Assembly: GCF_019397265.1 (NCBI RefSeq)
Contig: NZ_CP068985.1
Span: forward strand, 186,001-250,000
Origin: Nonomuraea coxensis DSM 45129
Lineage (GTDB): Bacteria > Actinomycetota > Actinomycetes > Streptosporangiales > Streptosporangiaceae
Direction of reading: 5' to 3'
Length of the DNA stretch: 64,000 bases
Positions 33,511-43,771 of this stretch are shown here, piece by piece. The notes below the pieces were generated by a model. That model ran no database searches. It saw nothing but the letters and a program-made list of their open reading frames with translations, and had not been told where the DNA came from. Both the position numbers and the translations under genes were made by a program. Every line of letters starts with the position of its first letter. Position 1 is the stretch's first letter.

Positions 33511-33541
33511 CTATCACGTCCGTGATTGATGAGGACAGACC

Positions 33542-35098
33542 ATGACTTCTTGGGGACACCCCGTCGATCCCCCATCGGCCGCCGCCGTACCCGAAGCGGC
33601 CGGCGCCAGGCAACACCTGTTCAACCACGCGACCATGGACCGCTACCGGCGGACGCTGGCCGCCGGCATCGACCGGGTGGCCACCCGGGTCGCCGGCGTC
33701 GACCGGCCGTTCAGCGGGATCTCGCCCTCGGCGCTCGCCCCGGAGGTCTCCGCGATCGACCTGGAACGCCCCCTGGCCGACCCCGCCGCCGCCCTCGACG
33801 AGCTGGAGGACGTCTACCTGCGCGACGCGGTCTACTTCCACCACCCCCGCTACCTGGCCCACCTGAACTGCCCCGTCGTCATCCCGGCCCTGCTCGGCGA
33901 GGCCGTGCTCACGGCCGTCAACTCCTCGCTCGACACCTGGGACCAGAGCGCCGGCGGCACGCTGATCGAGCGCCGCCTGATCGACTGGACGGCCGGGCGC
34001 GTGGGGTACGGCGACGCGGCGGACGGCGTCTTCACCAGCGGCGGCACCCAGTCCAACCTCCATGCCCTGCTGCTGGCCCGCGAGGAGGCGTGCGCGTACG
34101 CGGAGGTCGGCGCGACGGCCCCGGCCAGGAACGACCTGCTGCCCCGGCTGCGCGTCATCGCCTCCGAGGCGGGCCACTTCAGCGTGCAGAAAGCGGCCAA
34201 ACTCCTCGGTCTCGGCCCGGACGCCGTCATCACCGTGCAGACCGGCAGGGACCGCCGCATGCGACCCGCCGCCCTGGCCCGCGAGCTGGAACGCTGCCGC
34301 AGGGAGAACCTCGTGGTGATGACCGTCGTCGCCACGGCCGGCACCACCGACTTCGGCACGATCGACCCGCTGCCCGAGGTCGCGGACCTGTGCGCGCGGG
34401 CCGGGACCTGGCTGCACGTGGACGCCGCCTACGGCTGCGGCCTGCTGGTGTCGGGCACCCGGCGGCACCTGCTCGACGGCATCGAACGCGCCGACTCGGT
34501 GACCGTGGACTTCCACAAGTCCTTCTTCCAGCCGGTCAGTTCGAGCGCCCTGCTGGTACGCGACGGCGCCGTGCTGCGGCACGCGACGTACCACGCCGAC
34601 TACCTGAACCCCGCCCGCATGACCGAGCAGCGCGTCCCCAACCAGGTCGACAAGAGCATCCAGACCACCCGCCGCTTCGACGCGCTCAAGCTGTGGATGA
34701 CGCTGCGCGTCATGGGCCCGGACGGGGTCGGCGAGCTGTTCGACGAGGTGGTGGACCGTACTGAGGCCGCCTGGGACCTGCTGGCCGCCGACGCGCGCTT
34801 CGAGGTCGTCACCAAGTCGCAGCTCAGCACCCTCGTCTTCCGCTACCTGCCCCCGGACGGGCCGGGCCGGGAGCTGGCCGACGACGCCAACCTGTACGCG
34901 CGCGAGGCGCTGGCCGCCTCCGGCGCCGCCGTCGTCGCCGGCACCAAGGTCGACGGCCGGCACTACCTGAAGTTCACCCTGCTCAACCCCGAGACGACGC
35001 TGGACGACATCGCGCACGTCATCGACCTCATCGCCGGGCACGCGGGACGGTACGTCGACGACCGCGTCCCCCTCGAAGCCTGCGCCCAGGCCGGCTGA
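33542..35098 (+). CDS. desA: PLP-dependent lysine decarboxylase DesA
   Basis: 518 residues. First enzyme of desferrioxamine assembly, turning L-lysine into cadaverine. Group II PLP decarboxylase: [32 protein letters not shown], and the PLP lysine near residue 326 in [24 protein letters not shown] 33542 follows GAGGACAG and lies 31 bp after iron box 3. First gene of the tightly packed desABCD operon. Confidence 0.95.
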   Translation: MTSWGHPVDPPSAAAVPEAAGARQHLFNHATMDRYRRTLAAGIDRVATRVAGVDRPFSGISPSALAPEVSAIDLERPLADPAAALDELEDVYLRDAVYFHHPRYLAHLNCPVVIPALLGEAVLTAVNSSLDTWDQSAGGTLIERRLIDWTAGRVGYGDAADGVFTSGGTQSNLHALLLAREEACAYAEVGATAPARNDLLPRLRVIASEAGHFSVQKAAKLLGLGPDAVITVQTGRDRRMRPAALARELERCRRENLVVMTVVATAGTTDFGTIDPLPEVADLCARAGTWLHVDAAYGCGLLVSGTRRHLLDGIERADSVTVDFHKSFFQPVSSSALLVRDGAVLRHATYHADYLNPARMTEQRVPNQVDKSIQTTRRFDALKLWMTLRVMGPDGVGELFDEVVDRTEAAWDLLAADARFEVVTKSQLSTLVFRYLPPDGPGRELADDANLYAREALAASGAAVVAGTKVDGRHYLKFTLLNPETTLDDIAHVIDLIAGHAGRYVDDRVPLEACAQAG

Positions 35099-35118
35099 CC
35101 CACCACGGGAGGAACCGT

Positions 35119-36417
35119 ATGCCCACGCACGACTTCATCGCGATCGGCCTCGGCCCGTACAACCTGGGTCTCGCCTGCCTGACCGAGCCGATCGAGGAGC
35201 TCGACGGACTGTTCCTGGAGAGCAGGCCCGACTTCGACTGGCATCCGGGGATGCTGCTCGACTTCGCCACCCTGCAGACGCCGTTCATCGCCGACCTCGT
35301 CACCCTGGCCGACCCCACCTCGCGTTACTCCTTCCTCAACTACCTGAAGGAGTCGGGGCGCCTCTACCCGTTCTACATCCGCGAGATCTTCTACCAGCTG
35401 CGGAGCGAGTACAACGCGTACTGCCGCTGGGCCGCCGCCCGGCTGCCCGGCGTCCGCTTCGGCCACGAGGTGACCTCCGTCGCGTACGACGAGGCCGACG
35501 GGCTCTACACGGTCCGCGCGGTCAGGCCGGGCACCGGGGAGACGACCGAGCACCGGGCCAGGCACCTCGTCCTCGGCACCGGCACCCCGCCGTACGTCCC
35601 GGACGCCTGCCAGGGGCTCGGCGGCGACCTCATCCACAACGCCCACTATCTCGGCGCGAAGGCCGCGCTGCAGGACAAGGAGAGCATCACCGTCGTCGGC
35701 AGCGGGCAGAGTGCGGCCGAGATCTACTACGACCTGCTGAGCGACATCGACGCCCGCGGCTACCGGCTCACCTGGGTGACCAGATCGCCGAGATTCTTCC
35801 CCCTGGAGTACACCAAGCTGACGCTGGAGATGACCTCGCCGGAGTACGTGGACTACTTCCACGCGCTGCCCGAGGACACCCGCTACCGGCTGGAGGAGGA
35901 GCAGAAGGGGCTGTTCAAGGGCATCGACGCCGACCTGATCAACGACATCTTCGACCTGCTCTACCAGAAGACCGCCGGCGGCCCGATCCCCACCCGGCTG
36001 CTCACCAACACCGCGCTGACCAGCGCCTCCTACGACGAGAGCCGGGGCGAGTACACGCTCGGGCTGCGGCACGTCGAGCAGGAGCGCGACTTCGCGCTGC
36101 GCACCCACGGCCTCATCCTGGCGACCGGCTACAAGTACCGGGTGCCCGCCTTCCTGGAGCCCGTACGCGACCGCATCCGCTGGGACGCCCACGGCCGTTT
36201 CGACGTCGCCAGGAACTACAGCATCGACGTCACCGGCCGCGGCATCTTCCTCCAGAACGGCGCCACCCAGGCGCACAGCGTCACCTCGCCCGACCTCGGC
36301 ATGGGCCCGTACCGCAACTCGTGGATCATCCGGGAGCTGCTCGGCCGCGAGTACTACCCGATCGAGAAGGCCATCGCCTTCCAGGAGTTCGGCGCGCCGG
36401 AGGGCGTCATCGCATGA
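35119..36417 (+). CDS. desB: Lysine/cadaverine N6-hydroxylase DesB
   Basis: 432 residues. Flavin-dependent N-monooxygenase hydroxylating cadaverine: N-terminal FAD motif [48 protein letters not shown] motif [15 protein letters not shown] and the C-terminal [21 protein letters not shown] precedes ATG 35119; its TGA overlaps the desC ATG. Confidence 0.95.
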   Translation: MPTHDFIAIGLGPYNLGLACLTEPIEELDGLFLESRPDFDWHPGMLLDFATLQTPFIADLVTLADPTSRYSFLNYLKESGRLYPFYIREIFYQLRSEYNAYCRWAAARLPGVRFGHEVTSVAYDEADGLYTVRAVRPGTGETTEHRARHLVLGTGTPPYVPDACQGLGGDLIHNAHYLGAKAALQDKESITVVGSGQSAAEIYYDLLSDIDARGYRLTWVTRSPRFFPLEYTKLTLEMTSPEYVDYFHALPEDTRYRLEEEQKGLFKGIDADLINDIFDLLYQKTAGGPIPTRLLTNTALTSASYDESRGEYTLGLRHVEQERDFALRTHGLILATGYKYRVPAFLEPVRDRIRWDAHGRFDVARNYSIDVTGRGIFLQNGATQAHSVTSPDLGMGPYRNSWIIRELLGREYYPIEKAIAFQEFGAPEGVIA

Positions 36418-37013
36418 GTGAGATCATCTTCACCCGTACGGACGAGCGGATCGGGGAGCTGACGGTGCGCCCGCTCGATCTCGGCGCCGACGCCGAGCTG
36501 CTGCACGGCTGGGTGACGCACCCCAAGGCGGCGTTCTGGATGATGCAGGACGCCGACCTGGCGCGGGTCGTCGCCGAGTACCGCAGGATCGAGGCGGACC
36601 CGTACCACGACGCCTTCCTCGGACTGGCCGGCGGCCGGCCCGCCTTCCTGGTCGAACGCTACGACCCGGCGCACGTCGAGCTCGCCGGCCTGTACGACGC
36701 CGAGGAGGGCGACGTCGGCATGCACTTCCTGTGCGCGCCGGCGGACACCCCGGTCCACGGCTTCACCCTGGCCGTGATCACCACCGTCATGGAGCTGCTC
36801 TTCAGCGACCCGGCCTGCCGCCGCGTCGTGGTCGAGCCCGACGTCCGCAACACGGCGGTGCACGCGCTCAACGCGGCCGTCGGGTTCGAGGTCGTCGGCC
36901 CCGTCACCAAGCCGGAGAAGGAGGCGCTGCTGAGCGTCTGCACCCGTGACCGGTTCCGTTCCCGTTCCCGTTCCCGTTCCCGTTCCCGGCAGGACCGAGG
37001 AGTGACCGCGTGA
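36414..37013 (+). CDS. desC: N-hydroxycadaverine acyltransferase DesC
   Basis: 199 residues of GNAT fold: [60 protein letters not shown] and [38 protein letters not shown]. It acylates N-hydroxycadaverine with succinyl-, acetyl- or myristoyl-CoA. The C-terminus is an Arg-Ser repeat encoded by a hexanucleotide repeat (36957-36986). ATGA overlap with desB and GTGA overlap with desD. Confidence 0.93.
   Translation: MSEIIFTRTDERIGELTVRPLDLGADAELLHGWVTHPKAAFWMMQDADLARVVAEYRRIEADPYHDAFLGLAGGRPAFLVERYDPAHVELAGLYDAEEGDVGMHFLCAPADTPVHGFTLAVITTVMELLFSDPACRRVVVEPDVRNTAVHALNAAVGFEVVGPVTKPEKEALLSVCTRDRFRSRSRSRSRSRQDRGVTA
36957..36986 (+). repeat. Hexanucleotide tandem repeat CGTTCC in desC
   Basis: Five perfect copies of CGTTCC plus a partial copy on each side. 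Being in multiples of six, length change would keep the frame and only lengthen or shorten an Arg-Ser tail of DesC before its stop at 37011-37013. Confidence 0.85.
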
Positions 37014-38851
37014 ACCCCCGCGAGGCCGTCGCCCACCTGACGCCCGAGAACTGGGCCCGCGCCAACCGTCAGCTGGTCCGCAAGGCGCTGTCGGAGTTCG
37101 CTCACGAACGGCTGCTCACGCCGGAGCCGCTCCCGGACGGCCGGTACGCCGTCCGCAGCGACGACGGCACGGTCGAGTACCGCTTCGCCGCCGTCCTCCT
37201 GCCGCTCGACCACTGGCGGATCGACGCCGGCAGCATCACCCGGCACCGGGTGTCCCCGGACGGGCGGACCGAGCTGCCGCTGGACGCCATCGCGTTCTGC
37301 GTCGAGCTGCGCGGCGCCCTCGGACTGAGCGACCGGATCCTCCCGGTCTACCTGGAGGAGATCGGCTCGACCCTGTCCAGCGCCGCCTACAAGCTCACCA
37401 AGCCGCCGATCGGCGCCGCCGAGCTGGCCAAGGCGTCCTTCCAGGAGATCGAGACCGGCATGACCGAGGGCCACCCGTGCTTCGTGGCCTGCAACGGGCG
37501 GATCGGCTACGGCGTGCACGAGTACCACGCGTACGCGCCCGAGGCCGCGCACCCGGTGCGGCTCATCTGGCTGGCCGCGCACCGCGACCACGCCACCTTC
37601 ACCTGCTCGGCCGACATCGACCACGACCGTCTCATGCGCGACGAACTCGGTGAGGAGACGCTCGGCCGCTTCGCCGCCACCCTGGCCGAGCAGGGACTCG
37701 ACCTGGCCGACCACCTGCTCATCCCGGTCCACCCCTGGCAGTGGTGGAACAAGCTGTCGGTGACGTTCGCCGCGGAGATCGCCGAGCGGCGCCTGGTCTG
37801 CCTGGGCCCCGGCGACGACGAGTACCTCGCCCAGCAGTCGATCCGCACCTTCTTCAACACCACCGTCCCGTCCAGGCACTACGTGAAGACCGCGCTGTCG
37901 GTGCTGAACATGGGCTTCATGCGGGGGTTGTCGGCGGCGTACATGGAGGCGACGCCGGCGATCAACGACTGGCTGGCCGGGATCGTCGCAGGCGACGAGG
38001 TCCTGCGGGCGACCCGGCTGACGGTCCTGCGCGAGCGGGCCGCCGTCGGCTACCGCCACCGCCAGTACGAGGCCGCCACCGACCGGTACTCGCCGTACCG
38101 CAAGATGCTCGCGGCGCTCTGGCGGGAGAGCCCGGTGCCGGACCTGGAGCCGGGGCGGCGGCTCGCCACCATGGCCTCGCTCCTGCACGTCGACCGCGAG
38201 GGCCGGTCCTTCGCGGGCGCGCTGGTCGAGCGGTCGGGCCTGGCCCCCGAGGTGTGGCTGCGGCGCTACCTCGACGCCTACCTCACCCCGCTGCTGCACA
38301 GCTTCTACGCCTACGACCTGGCGTTCATGCCGCACGGCGAGAACGTCATCCTGGTCCTCGACGGCGGCACGGTCGAACGGGTGATCTTCAAGGACATCGC
38401 CGAGGAGATCGTGGTGATGGATCCGGACGCGCCGCTGCCGCCGGGCGTGGACCGCGTCCGCGCGGACGTCCCGGAGCACATGAAGCTGCTGTCGATCTTC
38501 ACCGACGTCTTCGACTGCTTCTTCCGCTTCCTGAGCGACATCCTGGCCGCCGCCGGCGTGCTCGACGAGGAGACCTTCTGGCGGACCGTGGCCGAGTGCG
38601 CCGCCGACTACCAGGCGTCGGTCCCGCACCTGGCCGCCAGGTTCGAGCGCTACGACCTGTTCGCGGAGACGTTCGCGCTGTCCTGCCTCAACCGGCTGCA
38701 ACTGCGCGACAACCAGCAGATGGTCGACCTGGCCGACCCGTCGGCGGCGCTCCAGCTCGTCGGGGACCTGGCGAACCCGATCGCGCGGTACGCGCCCAGC
38801 CCTGAGGTCATGGCAGGATGCCGCCCGTGCGGGACAGACCGGCGGGCCTGA
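37010..38851 (+). CDS. desD: NIS synthetase DesD (IucA/IucC family)
   Basis: 613 residues. ATP-dependent NRPS-independent synthetase that joins and cyclises N-hydroxy-N-succinylcadaverine units to desferrioxamines. Marks: EIETGMTEGHPCFVACNGRIGYGVHEYHAYAPE, LLIPVHPWQWW, RTFFNTTVPSRHYVKTALSVLNMGFMRGLS and LVLDGGTVERVIFKDIAEE. GTG 37010 overlaps the desC stop. Its 3' end overlaps the next gene by 34 bp. Confidence 0.95.
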   Translation: MNPREAVAHLTPENWARANRQLVRKALSEFAHERLLTPEPLPDGRYAVRSDDGTVEYRFAAVLLPLDHWRIDAGSITRHRVSPDGRTELPLDAIAFCVELRGALGLSDRILPVYLEEIGSTLSSAAYKLTKPPIGAAELAKASFQEIETGMTEGHPCFVACNGRIGYGVHEYHAYAPEAAHPVRLIWLAAHRDHATFTCSADIDHDRLMRDELGEETLGRFAATLAEQGLDLADHLLIPVHPWQWWNKLSVTFAAEIAERRLVCLGPGDDEYLAQQSIRTFFNTTVPSRHYVKTALSVLNMGFMRGLSAAYMEATPAINDWLAGIVAGDEVLRATRLTVLRERAAVGYRHRQYEAATDRYSPYRKMLAALWRESPVPDLEPGRRLATMASLLHVDREGRSFAGALVERSGLAPEVWLRRYLDAYLTPLLHSFYAYDLAFMPHGENVILVLDGGTVERVIFKDIAEEIVVMDPDAPLPPGVDRVRADVPEHMKLLSIFTDVFDCFFRFLSDILAAAGVLDEETFWRTVAECAADYQASVPHLAARFERYDLFAETFALSCLNRLQLRDNQQMVDLADPSAALQLVGDLANPIARYAPSPEVMAGCRPCGTDRRA

Positions 38852-39825
38852 CGGAGGACGAGCTGATCTCGGCGCTCAGCGACGGCTGGGCCGTCGAGGC
38901 GAGTTCGCTGGAGTACCTTCCGGTGGGTTTCGGCAGCTACCACTGGTCGGTGACCGACCGGCGCGCGGCGGTGTGGTTCGTCAAGGTGGACGACCTCGGC
39001 TTCGATCACGCGGGCCGCGAGGACGAGTTCGGCCGGCTGCGGCGTTCGCTGACGACCGCGTTGACCCTGCGCCGCGACGCCGGGCTCGGCTTCGTCCTCG
39101 CTCCGGTCCCGGCCAGGAACGGCGAGACGTCGTGGCGGCTCTCCTCGCGGTACGCCCTGTCGGTGTTCCCGATGATCGACGGAACGTCGGGGGAGTTCGG
39201 GCCGCACCGGCGCGAGGACCTGGCCGAGCTGACCGGCCTCCTGGCCCGGCTGCATCGGGCGACCCCCGCCGTCGCCCACCTCGCCCCGCGCGCCGACCTG
39301 CTGCTGCCCGGCAGGGCCGGCCTCATGGCGGCGCTCGCCGACCTCGACCGGCCCTGGACCGGCGGCCCGTGCGCCGAGCCGGCCCGCGAGGCGCTGACCT
39401 CGTACGCGGGGCGGGTCCACGCCTGGCTCGCCGACTTCGACCGGCTCGCCGGCGAGGTGCGCGCGAGCGCGGCGGACTGGGTGGTCACCCACGGCGAGCC
39501 GCACCCCGGCAACGTGATGCGCGCACCGGCAGGAACCTGGCTGATCGACTGGGCGACCGTGCAGATCGCCCCGCCGGAGCGGGACCTGTGGATGCTCACC
39601 ACCGGCGGGGGGAGAGCGGGCGGCGACGAGGAGGTGCTCGCCCACTACACCCGCCTCAGCGGGCGCGCCGTGACGCCGGCCGGCCTCGCCCTCTACCGGC
39701 GGTGGTGGCCGCTCGCCGACGTGGCCGCCTTCGTCGCCGACCTGCGCCGGCCGCACGGCGACAGTGAGGACGCCGCCGCGGCGCTGCGCTACCTCACGCT
39801 CACCCTGGAGTCCGCATCCGGCTGA
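38818..39825 (+). CDS. APH-family (aminoglycoside phosphotransferase fold) kinase coupled to desD
   Basis: 335 residues. Kinase fold with catalytic loop WVVTHGEPHPGNVMR (HGxxHPxN) and metal loop LIDWATVQIAPPERDLWML. APH-fold proteins phosphorylate antibiotics, choline, sugars and other small molecules. ATG 38818 lies inside desD, so it is transcribed with and probably coupled to the siderophore operon. The substrate may be a siderophore or precursor, or the link may be only positional. No closer assignment is possible. Confidence 0.85.
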   Translation: MPPVRDRPAGLTEDELISALSDGWAVEASSLEYLPVGFGSYHWSVTDRRAAVWFVKVDDLGFDHAGREDEFGRLRRSLTTALTLRRDAGLGFVLAPVPARNGETSWRLSSRYALSVFPMIDGTSGEFGPHRREDLAELTGLLARLHRATPAVAHLAPRADLLLPGRAGLMAALADLDRPWTGGPCAEPAREALTSYAGRVHAWLADFDRLAGEVRASAADWVVTHGEPHPGNVMRAPAGTWLIDWATVQIAPPERDLWMLTTGGGRAGGDEEVLAHYTRLSGRAVTPAGLALYRRWWPLADVAAFVADLRRPHGDSEDAAAALRYLTLTLESASG

Positions 39826-39886
39826 ACTTCAACAGTTCGGGGGCTCGGTCCGTCTAGAGGGGGACGGAACGAGGAAAGGTTGGATC

Positions 39887-40399
39887 TTGGGGGATGACTC
39901 CAGGTTCGAGAGCTTCGTGGCGGATCGGGCCGACGCCTTGCTGCGGTACGGCTACGTGCTCAGCGGCAACGCCCACGACGCGGCCGATCTGACGCAGGAG
40001 GCGCTGATCCGGCTGCATCGGGCCTGGCCCCGCGTGCGGCGCAAGCAGGACCCCGAGGCGTACACGCGCACGATCATGGCCAGGCTGCACATCGGCGTCT
40101 GGCGGCGGCGCAGGCGGGAGCACCTGTTCGGGGAGTTGCCCGACGGGCCCGGCGGCGTACGCCATGACCTGCTGCCGTCCGAGGCGGAGCAGGGGCTGTG
40201 GGAGGCGCTCAAGGGGCTGTCGCGCAAGCAGCGGGCCGTGCTCGTCCTGCGCTACTACGAGGACCTGGCGGACGAGGAGATCGCCCGGGTGCTCGGGATC
40301 TCGCGCGGGACGGTCCGCAGCCACGCCTCCCTGGGCCTCGGCAAGCTGCGTTCCGCCCTTTCAGACCACCGTCGCGAGGCCGAGGAGGGCACTTCATGA
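39887..40399 (+). CDS. SigE-family ECF sigma factor
   Basis: 170 residues from TTG 39887 (AGGAAAGG about 8 nt upstream). Region 2 is LLRYGYVLSGNAHDAADLTQEALIRLHRAWPRV and region 4 LKGLSRKQRAVLVLRYYEDLADEEIARVLGISRGTVRSHASLGLGKLR. Its stop overlaps the ATG of a membrane protein (ATGA), the usual sigma/anti-sigma pairing. Confidence 0.88.
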   Translation: MGDDSRFESFVADRADALLRYGYVLSGNAHDAADLTQEALIRLHRAWPRVRRKQDPEAYTRTIMARLHIGVWRRRRREHLFGELPDGPGGVRHDLLPSEAEQGLWEALKGLSRKQRAVLVLRYYEDLADEEIARVLGISRGTVRSHASLGLGKLRSALSDHRREAEEGTS

Positions 40400-41571
40400 T
40401 GAACGAGGACGAGCGGGTGGAAACCCTGGTGCGGAGCACGCTCCGGTACGCGGCCGACGGCGCGCCGCGGTCGCCGGCCGGCCTGCCGGGGCGGGTCGTG
40501 GCGCGGTCGCGGGACAGGCGGCGGGGCCGGGTGGCGATGCTGGCGGCCCTGGGGAGCGCGGTGGCGGCCGCGGTCGTGGTGCCGGTGGCCGCCGGGACGT
40601 TGGGGCTGGGCGGCGGTGGCGGGGACGTGGCCACCGGCGTCCTCCAGCCGGCGCCGTCCACCGTCTCCGTGCCTCCGTACCCCCATGAGCCGGCGCCGGA
40701 GGACAGGCCGCCGATGGGCGACCGGCTGGTCGTGGACGATCCGGCCCTCGGCGGGGCGGTGGAGCTGTGGTACGCCCGGAACTCCGACGGCGCGCCGGCC
40801 TTCTGCCTGCTGCGCCGGAGCAGGACGGGCGGGTCGTGGTCCTCCTGCAACGCCGCCCCGGTCGGCGGGAAGGCGTCCCTGGAGGGGACCACCGAGACGT
40901 GGCCGCCGCCCGAGGAGACGCTGTACTTCGGCACCGCCGGCGACCAGGTCACCGGGGTGAACGCCGTCTCGGCCACGGGAGAGCGGACGCCCGGGCAGAT
41001 CAGACGTCCGGACGGCGCGCCCCGGGCCATCTGGACGGTCACCCTGCCCGCCACGGCGCGGGTGACGGGCTTCGAGTTCACGGACGCGCACGGCATGACG
41101 GTGGCCACGGCGGCGCACACGCCGAGGACGGTCCCGGAGGCGACGGCCGAGCCGGTCGGCACGGTGCTGCGGCTGGGCGGCGGGCTGAGCGCCGGCGTGT
41201 CCGAGGTCCCGGACCGGACGCTGATCTGGCGGCTGGACGGGGATCCGGTGGCCGCCGACCTCGTACGGGCCGAGGATCTCCTCAGGGACCTGGGCGGGCG
41301 GAGGATCCCGGTGCTGCTGCACGAGCGCGAGCACCGGTGGTTCGGCGTCGTGTCGGACACGCGTACGGCCGAGGTCGAGCTGGTCTTCCCCGACGGGCGG
41401 AAGGCGACCGCGGCGGCCAGGAAGGACCCGTGGGGGATCGGCGTGCGGCTGTTCGGGGGCAGGCACGGGCGCGACGGCGACATCTTCAGGAAGGGGTTCG
41501 AGGTCGTCGGGTACGACGCCGCCGGCCGGGAGCTCTGGCGCGAGCCCCACGCCCCGGCCGCGGGCCGATGA
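40396..41571 (+). CDS. Membrane-anchored partner of the sigma factor (putative anti-sigma)
   Basis: 391 residues. A short cytosolic N-terminus (MMNEDERVETLVRSTLRYAADGAPRSP), one membrane helix (~52-75, AMLAALGSAVAAAVVVPVAAG) and a ~310-residue external beta-rich domain. The layout fits anti-sigma or sensor proteins paired with SigE-type factors: the N-terminus may bind the sigma and the outside part sense a signal. No zinc-binding HxxxCxxC anti-sigma motif is visible, so the role is inferred from the coupling. Confidence 0.7.
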   Translation: MMNEDERVETLVRSTLRYAADGAPRSPAGLPGRVVARSRDRRRGRVAMLAALGSAVAAAVVVPVAAGTLGLGGGGGDVATGVLQPAPSTVSVPPYPHEPAPEDRPPMGDRLVVDDPALGGAVELWYARNSDGAPAFCLLRRSRTGGSWSSCNAAPVGGKASLEGTTETWPPPEETLYFGTAGDQVTGVNAVSATGERTPGQIRRPDGAPRAIWTVTLPATARVTGFEFTDAHGMTVATAAHTPRTVPEATAEPVGTVLRLGGGLSAGVSEVPDRTLIWRLDGDPVAADLVRAEDLLRDLGGRRIPVLLHEREHRWFGVVSDTRTAEVELVFPDGRKATAAARKDPWGIGVRLFGGRHGRDGDIFRKGFEVVGYDAAGRELWREPHAPAAGR

Positions 41572-41599
41572 GCGCCCGCGGCCGATCTCCCGGGGCCGG

Positions 41600-43015
41600 T
41601 CAGTCGAGGATGTGCTCGGTGGCGCGGGCGTAGCGGGCGCGGATCTCGGGGACGGCCTCGCCGTCGTAGGTGGCCGTCTCCTCCGCCCGCCACTCCGGCG
41701 TGGTCAGCAGCGTCGCCGCCTGGTAGGCGGCGCCGTCGGCGACGTACTCGGCGGGGGGCGGCACGGTGACGGGCACGCCGAAGACGGTCGGCGCGATGCG
41801 GCGTACGGCTTCCGAACGGGCGGCGCCGCCGATCATGAGCACCCGTTCGGGCTGGGTGCGGAGCGCGTCGAGGGCGTCGGCGAGACCGCACAGCATGCCC
41901 TCGACGGCCGCGCGGGCCAGGTGGGCGGGCGTGGCGGTGGCCAGCGTCAGCCCGTGGATCGAGCCGGTGGCGGTGGGGCGGTTGGGGGTGCGCTCGCCCT
42001 CCAGGTAGGGGACGAGGGTCAGCCCGCCGGCTCCGGCGGGCGCCTGGAGCGCGAGGTCGCTCAGCTCGCCGAGGCCGACGCCGGCGATGCGGGCGGCGGC
42101 GTCGAGCACGCGGGCGGCGTTGAGCGTGCACACCAGCGGCAGGAAGCGGCCCGTCGCGTCGGCGAACCCCGCCACCGCGCCCGTCGGGTCGGCGCTGGGC
42201 CGGTCGGCGACCGCGAACGCGGTGCCCGAGGTGCCGAGGGAGACCACGACGTCGCCGGGGCGGGCGCCCACGCCGAGCGCGGCGGCCATGTTGTCGCCGG
42301 TGCCGGGGGCGAGCAGGACGTCGCCGTCGTAGGCGCGGCCGGTGGGGCCGAGCACCCGGGGCAGCAGCGGCGTCGCCCCGAAGGCGACCTTGAGCAGGTC
42401 GGTACGGTAGGAGCCGGTGAACGGCGACCAGTAGCCGGTGCCGGAGGCGTCGCCCCGGTCGGTGGCGAGGGCGTCGAGGGGCGCGAGCGGCGCGTCCGCC
42501 CAGCCCGCGCGGGAGAACGGGACGCCGGAGGCGAGCGCCCCGGCCAGCCGCCAGGTCAGCCAGTCGTGGGGCAGGCACACGGCGGCGGTGCGGCGGGCGT
42601 TGGCGGGCTCGTGCTCGGCCAGCCAGCGCAGCTTGGTGACGGTGAACGACGCCACCGGCACCGACCCGACGGCGTCGGCCCACGCCTGGGGGCCGCCCAG
42701 CTCGGTGGTGAGGTCGGCGGCGGCCTGGGCGGAGCGGGTGTCGTTCCAGAGCAGGGCCTCGCGTACGACATTTCCGGACTCGTCCAGGCAGACCATGCCG
42801 TGCTGCTGCCCGCCCACGCTGACGGCCGCGACCCCGTCGAGCCCGCCGGCGCCCTCCAGGGCCTCCAGCAGCGCCGCCCACCAGTGTGACGGATGAACCT
42901 CCGTGCCCTCGGGATGCCGGGCCCGGCCCTCGCGGACCAGCGCACCCGTCTCCGCGTCACGAATGACGACCTTGCAACTCTGCGTCGAAGAATCGACCCC
43001 GGCGACCAGCGTCAT
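41600..43015 (-). CDS. xylB: Xylulokinase
   Basis: 471 residues of FGGY kinase family. N-terminal [33 protein letters not shown] (xylulose-site QQHG), [46 protein letters not shown] and [25 protein letters not shown]. It phosphorylates D-xylulose for the pentose phosphate pathway. No xylose isomerase is adjacent. ATG at 43015. Confidence 0.94.
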   Translation of the reverse strand: MTLVAGVDSSTQSCKVVIRDAETGALVREGRARHPEGTEVHPSHWWAALLEALEGAGGLDGVAAVSVGGQQHGMVCLDESGNVVREALLWNDTRSAQAAADLTTELGGPQAWADAVGSVPVASFTVTKLRWLAEHEPANARRTAAVCLPHDWLTWRLAGALASGVPFSRAGWADAPLAPLDALATDRGDASGTGYWSPFTGSYRTDLLKVAFGATPLLPRVLGPTGRAYDGDVLLAPGTGDNMAAALGVGARPGDVVVSLGTSGTAFAVADRPSADPTGAVAGFADATGRFLPLVCTLNAARVLDAAARIAGVGLGELSDLALQAPAGAGGLTLVPYLEGERTPNRPTATGSIHGLTLATATPAHLARAAVEGMLCGLADALDALRTQPERVLMIGGAARSEAVRRIAPTVFGVPVTVPPPAEYVADGAAYQAATLLTTPEWRAEETATYDGEAVPEIRARYARATEHILD

Positions 43016-43115
43016 TCACGGACTCCTCACGTGTTCCAGCGCAAGCTGGGTCAGACGGGAGAAATGGTAGCCCGCCGTGCCGTTCTGTGCCCGTTGCCGC
43101 CTCGTGATCAGACCT

Positions 43116-43304
43116 TCACCAGCCCGAGGGGTCACGCCCGACGCTGATCTCCTCGGCGATCTTGCGGATCTCCGTCACCTCGAGGCCGGGGGCCTTGGGC
43201 AGGCCGCGCAGCAGCGCCTCCATGACCACGGGCACGGGCTGGCCGGCGAACCGCCCCGCGATGCCGTGAACCGCCCGGAACAGCGCCTCTTCGGTGTCGT
43301 GCAT
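43116..43304 (-). CDS. Small hypothetical protein (62 aa)
   Basis: MHDTEEALFRAVHGIAGRFA, then QPVPVVMEALLRGLPKAPGLEV and EEISVGRDPSGW. Amphipathic, no membrane segment. A good ribosome site (AGGAGAGG, 4 nt before ATG) supports a real gene. Similar small actinomycete proteins exist; family and function unknown. Confidence 0.65.
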   Translation of the reverse strand: MHDTEEALFRAVHGIAGRFAGQPVPVVMEALLRGLPKAPGLEVTEIRKIAEEISVGRDPSGW

Positions 43305-43489
43305 CGGCCTCTCCTCGCTCGGGTACCGGGGAGAACGCTACGGCTTCCCCCCGACACTTCGCGCGTTACTCCCGCCGTGTGTCCCGCCATCGGGTCGTCA
43401 TCGCCACACTCCCATCGGCCTGAGCGGCCGCCGCGTTCCCGGCTGGGTTACGGTGATATGGACCTGTTTTTCCGCCGCCGGGAGCGGTC

Positions 43490-43750
43490 ATGCCAAGCGA
43501 TCCTGATCATGTGCTCGACGCCATCGACGGTGTCGTCGACGAATGGGAGACGCTGAGCGCCGACGCCATGCGCTGGGCGCCTCCCGAGACCAAGAGTCCC
43601 GACCTCATGTCCGAGGTGTCCGAGATCCTCGGTCCGCTCGTCAACGCGTTCTCGCAGGTGCTGCGGCCGGTCAGCGACGCGTTGGAGCGGGCGCTCCAGG
43701 CCGCCTTCGACGACGACGACGAGGACGACGGCCCGGGCCGCCCCGCCTGA
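43490..43750 (+). CDS. Small acidic hypothetical protein (86 aa)
   Basis: 86 residues: MPSDPDHVLDAIDGVVDEWETLSADAMRWAPPE, then a helical region and a D/E-rich tail (AFDDDDEDDGPGRP). GGAG precedes ATG 43490. No known domain. Located between xylB and the B12-radical SAM gene without obvious link to either. Confidence 0.65.
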   Translation: MPSDPDHVLDAIDGVVDEWETLSADAMRWAPPETKSPDLMSEVSEILGPLVNAFSQVLRPVSDALERALQAAFDDDDEDDGPGRPA

Positions 43751-43771
43751 CCCGCCGAGAGCCGAGCCCGG

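Noticed and set aside
36957..36986. Possible CRISPR or VNTR array
   Set aside because: Simple hexamer coding repeat without spacers; no CRISPR repeats seen anywhere in the window.
40209..42881. 890-codon open frame on the minus strand
   Set aside because: Arg/Pro-rich antisense shadow of the sigma partner and xylB genes; no domain, and the real frames carry clear motifs.
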